Below, one piece after another: positions 11,641 through 21,183 of a stretch of DNA of 64,000 nt (the first letter of the stretch is position 1; the number at the start of each line of letters is the position of its first letter). The notes below the pieces were generated by a model. It was not told the DNA's origin and did not search any database. It saw nothing but the letters and a program-made list of their open reading frames with translations. The translations under genes and the position numbers were made by a program. Where the stretch lies: positions 30,479,501 to 30,543,500 of the forward strand of contig NC_057916.1 of NCBI RefSeq assembly GCF_018873765.1, written 5' to 3'. Source of the stretch: Telopea speciosissima. Its lineage: Eukaryota > Streptophyta > Magnoliopsida > Proteales > Proteaceae.

Positions 11641-13335
11641 TTTTAGACTGTTTTTTGGTGTGAGTCGAGTTTGATGTTGCCTTTCTGTCCTTTGTTCTTT
11701 GAGCATGAACTAGGAAGTACCATTTATGCGTATGGTTGGGGATGAAAGAATATGGTGTTAAGGAGTCTTGGACTAAACAGCTTATCATTTTCAGTTGTGC
11801 GTATGGTTGGAAGTATAAACCATTAGAATTCTGGAACAATGAAACCAGTAAATAAATATTACTTTTAGGTTGTAAGAGCTACATAGTTTTTATAGCATGA
11901 GATGATGATAACAATGTCATTTGGTGGAATTGTCTAATGGCCTGGGGATGTGGGGCATCTTGGTGAGACCCATTAGAACTATGGGTGGTAATCTCTGTCC
12001 TATGTCTTTTTTTTTTCCCGCCCTTGCAGGGTGGGGGTGGGGCAGGGTTTGGAGCAGCTATTGACAAAATTTTGACAATTGATCACTTAGTATGTAGGTG
12101 TTGAAGTCTTCAAGTGTTTGTATGATATGTGGGGAGACTGAGGAATCAGTAGAAACCTTGTCTGATGCAAGTTTACTGCTGGTATTTGGAGGAATCGTTT
12201 GGTGTGTTTTGAGTTGCGACTAGTGATGAACTATTCCCCTGTATATGATCTGGGTTCTTCAAGAATGAGAAGATGAGAATATAGATGATTAGATGGTGTT
12301 ATGGTGCTCTGAGGCTGGTGGGAAGGCTTTTACAATATGCTGGTGCAATTGGTTGGCAAAAGATCATAATCAAACTATGAACATAAAACTAGAAAAAATA
12401 AAAAACCCTTTTTGGTTTATTTAAAAAGATCAAAAAGAGGGAGAGAAGATAATCTTCAAACTCCCACACACATCATTTAACAAAAGCTCCAAACCTAAAT
12501 CAATATGTAGTCATAGAATTTTGCAAAATTCTTTAATTTGGGCCTACAATGGAGCTTACAATGTTAAATAATGTTTAATATAACTTAAAACATTTTAAAT
12601 AATGAGGGGGCATTCAAGATACTATCAACTCTCTCACCATAGAAACCTATTAAGAAAAATATTTTTTTAAAAAGGGCCAAGGATATTGCATGTAGCTGTA
12701 AGAGTGGTGCCAAAAAATTAGGACAGCAGCCCCTCATGTGCTCCGTTTTCCAGGTAAATCATCTCTCACCTCATTACCTTAAAACTTGATTGGTTGGGCA
12801 GGCAAATCATCTCACTCACCTCGTTCGGACAGCAGCCCCTCATAGTTAACTATTGTTTTATTTGGAACTTCAATGGAACTCACTAGGTCAATTTGAATCA
12901 TTCTTTCCTCAGTAATAGCATCCACACTTGTTTCAAAGTTTTAACTGTAAGGGCATCCTTTCATCCTTTATGAGGCTCTATATTTTTTTTTTGTTGCATT
13001 TGGGGTAATTGTTGTGTTCTATTTAGTAGTGTACCTCATGAACAGGATTGAAATAAGAATGCTCCTTAGTTTGGGTTCGCTGGGAAGAAGGGGAAAAGTG
13101 TCAGTCCAAGAAACAACATCTCTAAAACATGACTTCTCAATCAATTTCTCAGCAGCCAACGAAATCCTATGCTTCTCTTGTTGCCAATTAAGATCATTAA
13201 TAGAATAATCTAGCTTCATTTGATTTTGCTCACTGCAACTCTTCAGTTATCTAAACTAGAAATTTCAAGCATATATAAAAATGTTGTGTTAAAACAAAGT
13301 CTAGATAAAAAGGTGGAGAGGAAAAATGTTTGTAT

Positions 13336-13407
13336 GAATCTTGATGGACTCGAACCATCATCACCTAGGAACAAACCCAGGTGCTCTTCCGTTTGAGCTA
13401 AAGACTC
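13336..13407 (-). tRNA. tRNA-like sequence inside the MULE (possibly degenerate)
   Basis: On the minus strand 72 bases fold as a cloverleaf. There is a 7-bp acceptor stem GAGTCTT/AAGATTC with one G-U pair, a D arm GCTC/GAGC, an anticodon stem CCTGG/CTAGG, and a T arm GATGG-TTCGAGT-CCATC with the invariant TTCGA. The anticodon loop would be eight bases (GTTTGTTC) in place of seven, so no anticodon can be assigned. It could be a decayed nuclear or organelle-derived tRNA, or a tRNA-related repeat. Confidence 0.45.
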
Positions 13408-14744
13408 ATCTATTTACATAAACATGGATTTTAAGCTTTATTGAGCTGAGAATAAGGGATGAAGAACAAAAGAAGCATCATTGTTTGACCAATATAGGTT
13501 TTAAGCTCAAATATATATGACTAAAGCAAACTATTAGATCAGAATCAGATGGGTAGATTCTGTAATATGACAAAATTCAGTTGAGAATAGGATTCTTGTT
13601 CTAAAATCCAATGTTGCAGAATTAGTTAATAAGGTTAAGTAATATGAAACAACAACTAATGATGGATAAACCAGTAGGAGAAATTCAGTAGTAGTAGGGG
13701 AATAACAATCTGAAATTAACACTTGAAATCAGAGACCAAACTGAAGTTTTCAAGAAATCACAGCAGTTAAGGATTCTAGATTTGATGGCATTTGAAAATA
13801 TTCAACATAAGGAGGGGTATAGATAAATAAGACTCATAAAAACATTTGAAGTCAAGGTAAACATATCCAGAATATAGAAACTGGAATAGAACAGAGTATG
13901 GTGGACTAGATAACAAAATTCGAAAATAAAAACTAGAGCACCAACGAGTTGCTAGCACTGATAGATTCACAGTCAAATAGAACTACTCTAGATTTAGAGA
14001 GAGAGAGAAATCAACCAATCCAAATGTACCAGCATTATTTCGAGAATAGAAAACTGTGAGCTACAAACCTACATATACACATAGCAAGTGTTTCAAGGAT
14101 CCATGTAACCACACTCAACAATTCTTTAAAATATGATGGACATTACAAGGTTTAAGAAGAGTAATAAATATGTCCATAGGATTTTAGAGAAGAAAGGGGG
14201 GGGGGGGGGGAGGGGAAGCTAAAAATTTGCAATGCCTTGGTTCACTTATCTAACTAAAAAATTAGTTGTTTGATAGAACTTAAATTTGAAATTGGGAATA
14301 CCTCACAAGATGTCAACAAGAAAGTATTCCTAACACACAGAGAGATAACCAGAATATGCAAAAAAAACACAAACCCTCATATTTACACACAAACAAAGAG
14401 CGAGAGAACCAGAATATGTGGCAAAACCCTCACATCTACACACAAACAGAGAGAGCGAGAGAGATAACAAAGATTCAGATCCAACAGCAAATTTATTTCA
14501 GAGTTCATGTGATGGGCGATAAACCCAGATCGAGTTTGTTAGAGAGAGAGAGACTAACATTGATTGGGTTCTTGTTAGTGGACGATTCTTCTCACAGTTT
14601 GGAGCTCCCAAATCTTTCTAGATCCAGATCAGTATCTCTGTTCCCACCTTCGAGGTTCGACATACCAGAGGAGGTGAGAGGAGGAAGATGATGGGTGGGT
14701 TCGAAAGGACTCAGGTTTGTGAGAGAGAGAGAGAGATAACAAAG

Positions 14745-15306
14745 AGAATGCAGGTTATTTCTAGTGGAGGAAGAGAGGCAGCTTTCGACCTCAAGATTTT
14801 TCAGAGGAGGAATAAGAGCTACTTCCTAGGAAGCTGATCTGGTTTCAGAGGAGGAAGAAGAGCTCCTCCGTTTGGGTTCGCTTCGCTGGGAAGAAGGGGA
14901 AAAGAGTAGTCATTGGTTTGAGAAAGAAAAAGAGGAATCATGGAGGAAGAGTGGCAGATTTCGTCACAAAGGAGCCGAAGGAGGAAGAGGATGGGGGTGG
15001 GTTCGAACGAGGAGGAAGAAGAGAAAGCTCATGAAAATGCAATCTAGGGTTTTGAGATGTGAAAATGGGACGATAGGAGGAAGAAGAGAAAGTCGTTTCT
15101 TTTGTTTTAGTTGTAGACCGGTCCGTCTTGGTAAACCCAGACCAGTCTATCTTGGTTTGCCATATACTTAAACCGTTAACTCAAAGTTTTTAAAAGTTTT
15201 AAAAATAAACTGTTGGATCTCACACTTTATAGCTGTCATGCTCATGTTACAGGACCGCTTAGATTGCTGCTATACGCTATACATGGGTTGTAAAGGATCT
15301 GGATCC
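14745..15306 (-). repeat. Right terminal inverted repeat of the MULE
   Basis: Inverted counterpart of 11118-11640. It carries the same blocks in reverse order, ending at the element terminus next to the TCTATTATC duplication. Confidence 0.75.
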
Positions 15307-15315
15307 TCTATTATC

Positions 15316-16245
15316 CAGCAATATTCGGTGGTCGAGTCAAACCTTTCATATTAGCTTCTCAATGAAAGATAAGGACATAACTCATAAGGCACCTCAATTC
15401 ACTTCCCTTGGTGGCCCAAGTGTCATGGACCAAATCAATGCGGCATCCCATGCCACGGCTACCCCTCAGCCCCATCTGTGACATGACCGTAGGCCATGTG
15501 ACAGCACTGGACGAAACGGTCGTGACACAGTGGTCCTAGAATATGTAGAGTGTAATACCTAAAGTGCCATTACTCTCCTTTTCATGCTTTGAGCCTATGA
15601 CTTTAAAAATCCTTGCAAATTTAACCCTTACCTTGGAGTTTTTCTTTTAGAAGAAGGGAGCCGACATTGGCAGCGTAGAGTCTACATTCTCTCTCTCTCT
15701 CTCATAATGTGGGCACTTTTAATGATGAAAGGCCCAAAAGTAGTTCCATATTTTCAAATACAATATGATTGGTCAAACAATTATATAAAATATTATTCTA
15801 TTATATGATTTTTTTTGGGCCAAAATCGACTCATACTTACACCTGACTACATCAGTAGAGAATGGTGGGGGGCGGAGATATAATATCCACAAAGATTTGA
15901 TCATTGGAAAATGTTGTCATGTTATAAAAATAGCCAATAGACTTTCATGAGAAGGATAACTTTTATTTATTTTTGGGTGGATCAAATATCTGTCATGTGA
16001 TACTTCTGTTAGTGTTTAAAAATTTTAGACATGTTGCATGCATTATCATCTATTGATTTGGGAAGTTTCTGCCCAATTTTATTTCTCTACATTAAGGAAA
16101 TAGGAAAATACAAAAATTAGTAGACAATTCAACTCTGATGGATTAGAGTCGCTTCAATTCAACCCTTCAAAATAAAAAGATGAAAGTCCTATCAAATGGG
16201 TACTCTGTTTTCTCTGATTTCTTGAGTTTTTTTTGAGTTTTTTGT
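15316..16245. other. Intergenic region, no gene seen
   Basis: AT-rich sequence between the MULE and the retroposed insert, with a CT repeat near 15688-15703. No frame resembles a known family. Confidence 0.5.
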
Positions 16246-16798
16246 GATTCAATCTGAGTCATTTTTTTTGGGTAGAAAAAAGGTTATTCATTCATGCGCG
16301 CCCAACGCCAAACAAAGGAGAACAAAAGACATAACACTGATATATAGCATGATAAACACAAGATATGGATATATATGGTATCCAAAACCAAGGAATGGAA
16401 ATTGACCCGATCTCACATGCCATTGACTAGGTCATCCTGACTAGGGGTTGGTTCACAAACGCTTCCGTAGAGATCAAAATGTAAACACAACTAAGTTTAA
16501 GCACATGCACTAGCGTGCCAAGAAAGGGATTCTCATATGTGCCGAAAATAAACAATTCACACTGCCCACCCGCGCCGACATATTGTCATAGCCTACTTTC
16601 GAACAGAACTGCAAGGATCCGCTGGATCGTCGAGTGGAGCGTCGTCCAGCTATAAAGGGTGGTTGATGGAGATTGGACAGTCGATGGATCATCCGAGCCG
16701 TCGTAAACCACGGTGCCGTAGGCACCAAAATCGGCATCACCTGCAAAAACATACACAAACAAAAAGGCAAAACCCTCCTGTAGCCCCGCGTTCAGGAC

Positions 16799-17442
16799 TA
16801 AGGATGTAAACAGATCGAATTCGGTCGGATAGTAGCATTATCATATTCGTATTCAATTATATTCGGACGGATTCTGATAATATCCTATCGGTTTTCAGAC
16901 GGATTCGGATAATTTCCGGATAGTGATTTTTTGAATACAGGTTCTCCTAAATGGATATGAATACGGATCGAATACGATTTTTCGACTATCCGTTTACATA
17001 TTTACCATTTTTATGATGAGAGTTAGGGTTGAGACTTGAGAGTTTAGTAACTATCCTTTCTTCTACTCTTCTTAGTCTTTTATTCTCTAACGTTTTTTAC
17101 TTTTGATTTTTTAATAGATATGTAATTCCATGTATCACATTGCATAAAACAATATATATAAACCAATTGCAAATCTAGAAAAAGAATCACATTATCTTAA
17201 CTTATAAATTTATAAAAATAAGATAACAAAATCCAATAAGGTAACTTAAAAGGATAGACAAACACAGAGTTATATTTCAGATATTTTATTACCATCGAAC
17301 TGCTAAACGAATCGGATAATAATCGGTCGAATAGGAGGATTATCATATTCGTATCTAATTAGTTTCGGACGAATTCGGATTCTCCTAAACGGATACAAAT
17401 GCGGATCGAATACAGATTTACGAATATCCATTTATATCCTTA
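16799..17442. mobile_element. hAT-type MITE with 8-bp target duplication
   Basis: A perfect 8-bp duplication TTCAGGAC flanks it (16791-16798, 17443-17450), the hAT hallmark. Its ends are imperfect inverted repeats: TAAGGATGTAAACAGATC at the left and the complement of TAAGGATATAAATGGATA at the right. The interior is AT-rich with repeated 'CGGATAxTATC' words and has no coding capacity. Confidence 0.85.
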
Positions 17443-17450
17443 TTCAGGAC

Positions 17451-18116
17451 CCAATAGGAACCAAAGACTGAAACAGAGGAGTCTTTGAAATCTTCGGCGA
17501 GACTGTTCCATCGTTTTCGGCACTGAACAAGCCCCCAATGCACAGTGTACCGATTGCAGAAATACAAGATGGAAGCCCACCGAGTTAGTACAACACCATT
17601 GCAAGGCTGAGGGGCGTTTGGGTGTGTCTCGGCGGCCACCGGAGCTGGTCCTGCTGCTACTAGATTTACCTGCTCAAAAGCTATGCGCATAGCACCAGTA
17701 GTGGCATGTCGTCCTCTCCCACTCTCAGTAGCAAAGAACACGATGACACAAAGCTCCCCAACAACTTGCAGCAGAGAACAGAAAATTGAAAGGGTTATAG
17801 CGGCAGCCATCGTTGCCAGAGAGAGACAGAGGCACCGGACATAACAGAGGAAGCGAGCCAAGGGGGTAGCAGTATAGACAGACCCGTTGAGCAGCAGATC
17901 TGAACCCAGAATGGACAGGTCGAGTGAACACAGAGGTCGTGGATGATGGGAGCAGGCCGGAAATAAGATGTCCACAGAGGGCGATGATCGTCGTCCCTTG
18001 GCAGGTGTGCCATCGTCGGCATCGTCGTCCTCGTCATTAGCAAGTCCGATGAGCATGGCGGAGGAGCTGAGGAGTTGGAGAAGGACACGCACAGAGGCGG
18101 AGATAACGACACGCAC
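17451..18116 (-). pseudogene. Captured coding-like sequence with trihelix-like fragment
   Basis: One minus-strand frame stays open from 18116 into the MITE. Near its end it reads HWGLVQCRKRWNSLAEDFKD, resembling the conserved QCRxRWxxLxxDFK helix of plant trihelix/MYB-SANT transcription factors. Earlier there is a hydrophobic stretch (ITLSIFCSLLQVVGELCVIVFF). The frame is truncated by the MITE and lies inside the retroposed insert, so I treat it as a gene fragment. Family assignment rests on about 20 residues. Confidence 0.35.
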
Positions 18117-18162
18117 AAAGGCGGAGTAAGTTCACGCACGATGGCGGATTCAATCTGAGTCA

Positions 18163-18521
18163 TGTGATCCTTTCACTTTAGCTCAATAAAATTATTTTCA
18201 TTGTTGGTTTGCATCAGTTGTGATTTGGGCAGAGGCCTCCCCTCCTTTTGTGGTAATTAGTTTTTTTAAATGTTTTATATATGTAACTATATACTTCATA
18301 TATTTTGTACAACCATTATTATCAATTAAATTCATTTCTTTCCTTCTAATTTAAAAAAACTGATGTCTTTTTATAATTCATATTTTATCAGAGCACAAAT
18401 AATAAATATTAAATAGATCTTCTGAAAGTTGAATGTATTTCGACGTACAAGTAGGCTCCATCCTCCTTTAGCTATTACTAAATCTCAAACCGACTTTGAG
18501 ATGGACAAGAAGCGAAAGAAA
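18163..18521. other. Upstream region of copy 2
   Basis: AT-rich sequence with no gene. A second in-frame ATG at 18501 precedes the homologous start at 18522 by seven codons. Confidence 0.45.
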
Positions 18522-19952
18522 ATGGCGTCCGTCTCTCTCAGTGGCGAAATTTCAGGAGAGAGTACATATGACCGGACAAAAGAGTTGAAGGAATTTGATG
18601 AAACAAAAGCTGGCGTGAGGGACTCGTAGATGCCGGGGTGAGGAAGGTACCCCGTATCTTCTACAACGCCCCTGACGTCCACCTCCATGAATCAGAAGAC
18701 TCCATCCACAGTAGTCATTCTCACGCTCAGACCCAACTGAGTTTTCCTGTCATAGACCTGCAGGAGTGGATCACTAACAATAAAGATTTGAGTCGGAGGA
18801 AGGAAGTGGTCGATCAAGTCCGGAAGGCGTCGGAAACATGGGGTTTCTTCCAGGTGGTGAATCATGGGATCCCTGTCAGCGTATTGGAGGAGATGCTGCA
18901 AGGCGTTCGAAGGTTCTTCGAACAAGACATCGAGTTGAAGAAGCAACTATTTTCCCGGGATGCCATCAACAGGAGGGTTGTATACAACAGCAATTTATCT
19001 CTCTACAACTCTCCCTCTGCCAATTGAAGGGACTCCTTGTATTGCCTAATGTCTCCTCCCCCTCTCAACCCTGATCAATTGCCCCCAGTTTGCAGGTGGG
19101 TATACCTAATTAGAAATTCCCAATATATCTGGATTTCATTAATTAATTGATCCTTCCAACCAATTCAAGGGTTTTTTCCTCACCTCTGTTCTCCATCTTC
19201 TTTTCTGAGTTGTGAAGATGAGAGATGAGAATGAAAATACTAATTAGTTTGATTAATTAATCTGGTAGAGATATAATGGTGGAGTACAACAAGCAAGTGA
19301 TTAGAATTGGGAATGTTTTGTTTGGGTTACTGTCGGAGGCTTTGGGACTAAGCCCGCACCACTTGGCAGATATGGGTTGCGCCGATGTGCATTCCATTAT
19401 GTGTCACTACTACCCTGCATGCCCCGAGCCAGAACTGACCATCGGCACTAGCAAGCATGCCGACGGTGATTTCCTAACTGTCCTCCTTCAAGACCAGATC
19501 AGTGGCCTCCAAATTCTTCACCAGAAACAATGGATAGATGTTCCCCCCATCCCTGGAGCTCTTATTGTCAACATTGGGGATCTTCTGCAGGCAAGTTTGA
19601 TCTTCCCTTCCCGTTTCTGTTAGTACATATATTATGATATATGTAAATTACAAAGTTGTTCTGATGCTAATTGATTGATTTGTGGATTGCGATTGTGGCA
19701 GCTTATATCCAATGATAGGCTCAAGAGCGTTGAACATCGACTACTGGCTAATAAAATAGGCCCAAGAGTATCACTGGCATGCTTCTTTACTACTGCCTAT
19801 CTACCATCTGCAAGGATCTATGGGCCAATAACGGAGTTACTATCAGACCACAATCCCCCCATTTACAGAGAAACCACCCCAAAGAATATACCACATATGG
19901 CCTCACAAAGGGACTCAATGGGATCTCGGCGTTGGAACATTTCAAGCTGTGA
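18522..19952 (+). pseudogene. 2OGD copy 2, pseudogene (two frameshifts, one stop)
   Basis: The exon layout matches gene 1: exon 1 18522-19095, exon 2 19269-19590, exon 3 19702-19952, with the same phase-2 and GC-AG introns and almost identical intron 1 text. Three lesions are visible. One base is lost near 18617 (AAGGGACTC became AGGGACTC), TGG became TGA at 19025-19027 after SPSAN, and one base is lost near 19877-19881 in exon 3. Exon 2 is still open and keeps the KHAD iron-ligand motif. The few lesions and strong similarity to gene 1 suggest recent inactivation. No functional dioxygenase can be made as it stands. Confidence 0.9.
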
Positions 19953-20196
19953 ACTTCAACTTCACATCTTTCACCAAAAAAAAAAACTTCAAACTTCACA
20001 TTGGAAATACTTATAGCTTAATGTTATAGGTTGCTCTTTGCCAATTGGCATTGCTGCTAGTTTTGGGGGATGTCTTTTCTTAAGAGCCTCCTGAAAGTGG
20101 GTTTTAAGGGTGTATTCACGTTCAGTGTATGTGTTGTCATTGTTGGTAACAATGCAGGTGTTTTAGGTATTAAGATATGCTTAAGATGTTAGAGAT

Positions 20197-20462
20197 GTGT
20201 TGGGAATGTTATCGGATGTATTTGGATATATGTCACGATGTACTAAGATGTATTTGACATGTGTATAGATGTTAGTTAATGTGTACAACATGGTTCATGA
20301 TGTGTGTGATCTGTTTCACATGTGTACAATGTGTTGGGAATGTTATCGGATGTATTTGATATAAGTCACAATGTGCCAAGATGTTTGACATGTGTATGTC
20401 AGTTAATGTGTACAACATGGTTCATGATGTGTGTGATATGTTTCACATGTGTACAACGTGTT
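20197..20462 (+). repeat. 134-bp tandem duplication downstream of copy 2
   Basis: GTGTTGGGAATGTTATCGGATG starts at 20197 and again at 20331, each followed by the GTCACxATGT, GTTAATGTGTACAACATGG and TTTCACATGTGTACAA modules. The corresponding flank of gene 1 (about 9095-9230) has a single copy, so the duplication arose after the gene 1/copy 2 split. Confidence 0.8.
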
Positions 20463-20695
20463 TCGGATGTGTATGGCATGTGTTCGTATGTGCATGGCAT
20501 GTACAACATGCATGGTAATGTATTCGGATGATGTTTAGTTGTACGACAGTATGTATGGCATGTGGCACCATGCATGGTATTGTGGATGAGTGCATATTAC
20601 TAATGATGCTCATGCATGGGTATTGTGACGTTCATTGTAACACCTTGATTTTTTACCAGAAATCTTACAGTATGTATTTTGTATCGCTAAGTGTT

Positions 20696-20881
20696 TTTTT
20701 TTTTTGGAGACAGGAGAGGTATCTGACTTTAGGCCGACTAAATCCCCCCTAGGCTCGTACATGACCCCCGCGCCACCCACGAACCGGGAGCTTCTAGGCC
20801 CTAGTGAGCCTCAGGCGGGTGGCCCCAAGAAATTATGCAGCGGCGAAGGTTTGATCACGAGGCCTCGCTTCCTGAGGCGAC
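20696..20881 (-). mobile_element. SINE-like retroposon with 15-bp target duplication
   Basis: Relative to the flank of gene 1, about 190 bases are inserted here. They are bounded by GTATCGCTAAGTGTT (20681-20695) and GTATCGCCAAGTGTT (20882-20896), one mismatch. The insert starts with a T run on the plus strand, so it is a minus-strand retroposon with an A tail, GC-rich and non-coding. A GGTTCG core near 20780 (minus strand) resembles a pol III B box, but I could not identify an A box. Confidence 0.7.
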
Positions 20882-20896
20882 GTATCGCCAAGTGTT

Positions 20897-21183
20897 GATT
20901 GCTTCGATCTCCAACTAAACCTGGAGATTTAGTATTTTTTGCCCAAAAGTCATTTAATTAATTATTTGATATAATGTTTATTTTAATCCCAAGAATTAAG
21001 CTTTGGTCTTGGGTCCTCCTTATTTAATTAAAGAGTGTGTATGGTATACATGTAATTTAAAAATGTATTTCCTTTATGTACTAATCTTAGAGCACCTTTG
21101 ATGTTATTTAATTTTATTTAAGGTCTAAATTAATTTGAACCAATAGGTACAACTGGGTTTAATGGGTTTTTATTTTTTTTTTT
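20897..21183. other. Continuation of the duplicated 3' flank of copy 2
   Basis: Colinear with 9480-9730 downstream of gene 1 (for example CAAGAATTAA, TCCTCCTTATTTAATTAAAG). It ends in a T run where the next element inserted. Confidence 0.7.

Larger units (their letters stand above)
11118..15306. mobile_element. Non-autonomous Mutator-like element (MULE) with long TIRs
   Basis: The element is bounded by a perfect 9-bp target duplication TCTATTATC (11109-11117 and 15307-15315), the size expected for Mutator. Ends are GGATTCAGATCC... and ...GGATCTGGATCC. Terminal inverted repeats of roughly 500-560 bp (about 11118-11640 and 14745-15306) share the ACAAACCAAGATAGACCGG, CCCTAGATTGCATTTTC and TCTTCTTCCTCC modules in inverse. 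The 3.1-kb interior has no transposase frame, so it would need a transposase in trans. A tRNA-like sequence lies inside at 13336-13407. Confidence 0.88.
16262..18146 (-). mobile_element. Retroposed insert with 16-bp target duplication
   Basis: GATTCAATCTGAGTCA occurs at 16246-16261 and exactly again at 18147-18162. The insert begins on the plus strand with TTTTTTTTGGGTAG, so the minus strand ends CTACCCAAAAAAAA, a polyadenylated LINE-like 3' end. Long variable target duplications and an A tail are the signature of target-primed retrotransposition. No reverse transcriptase was recognised; minus-strand frames include a possible trihelix fragment. A hAT-type MITE (16799-17442) later inserted into it. 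It could be a LINE with transduced sequence or a retrocopied transcript. Confidence 0.75.
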
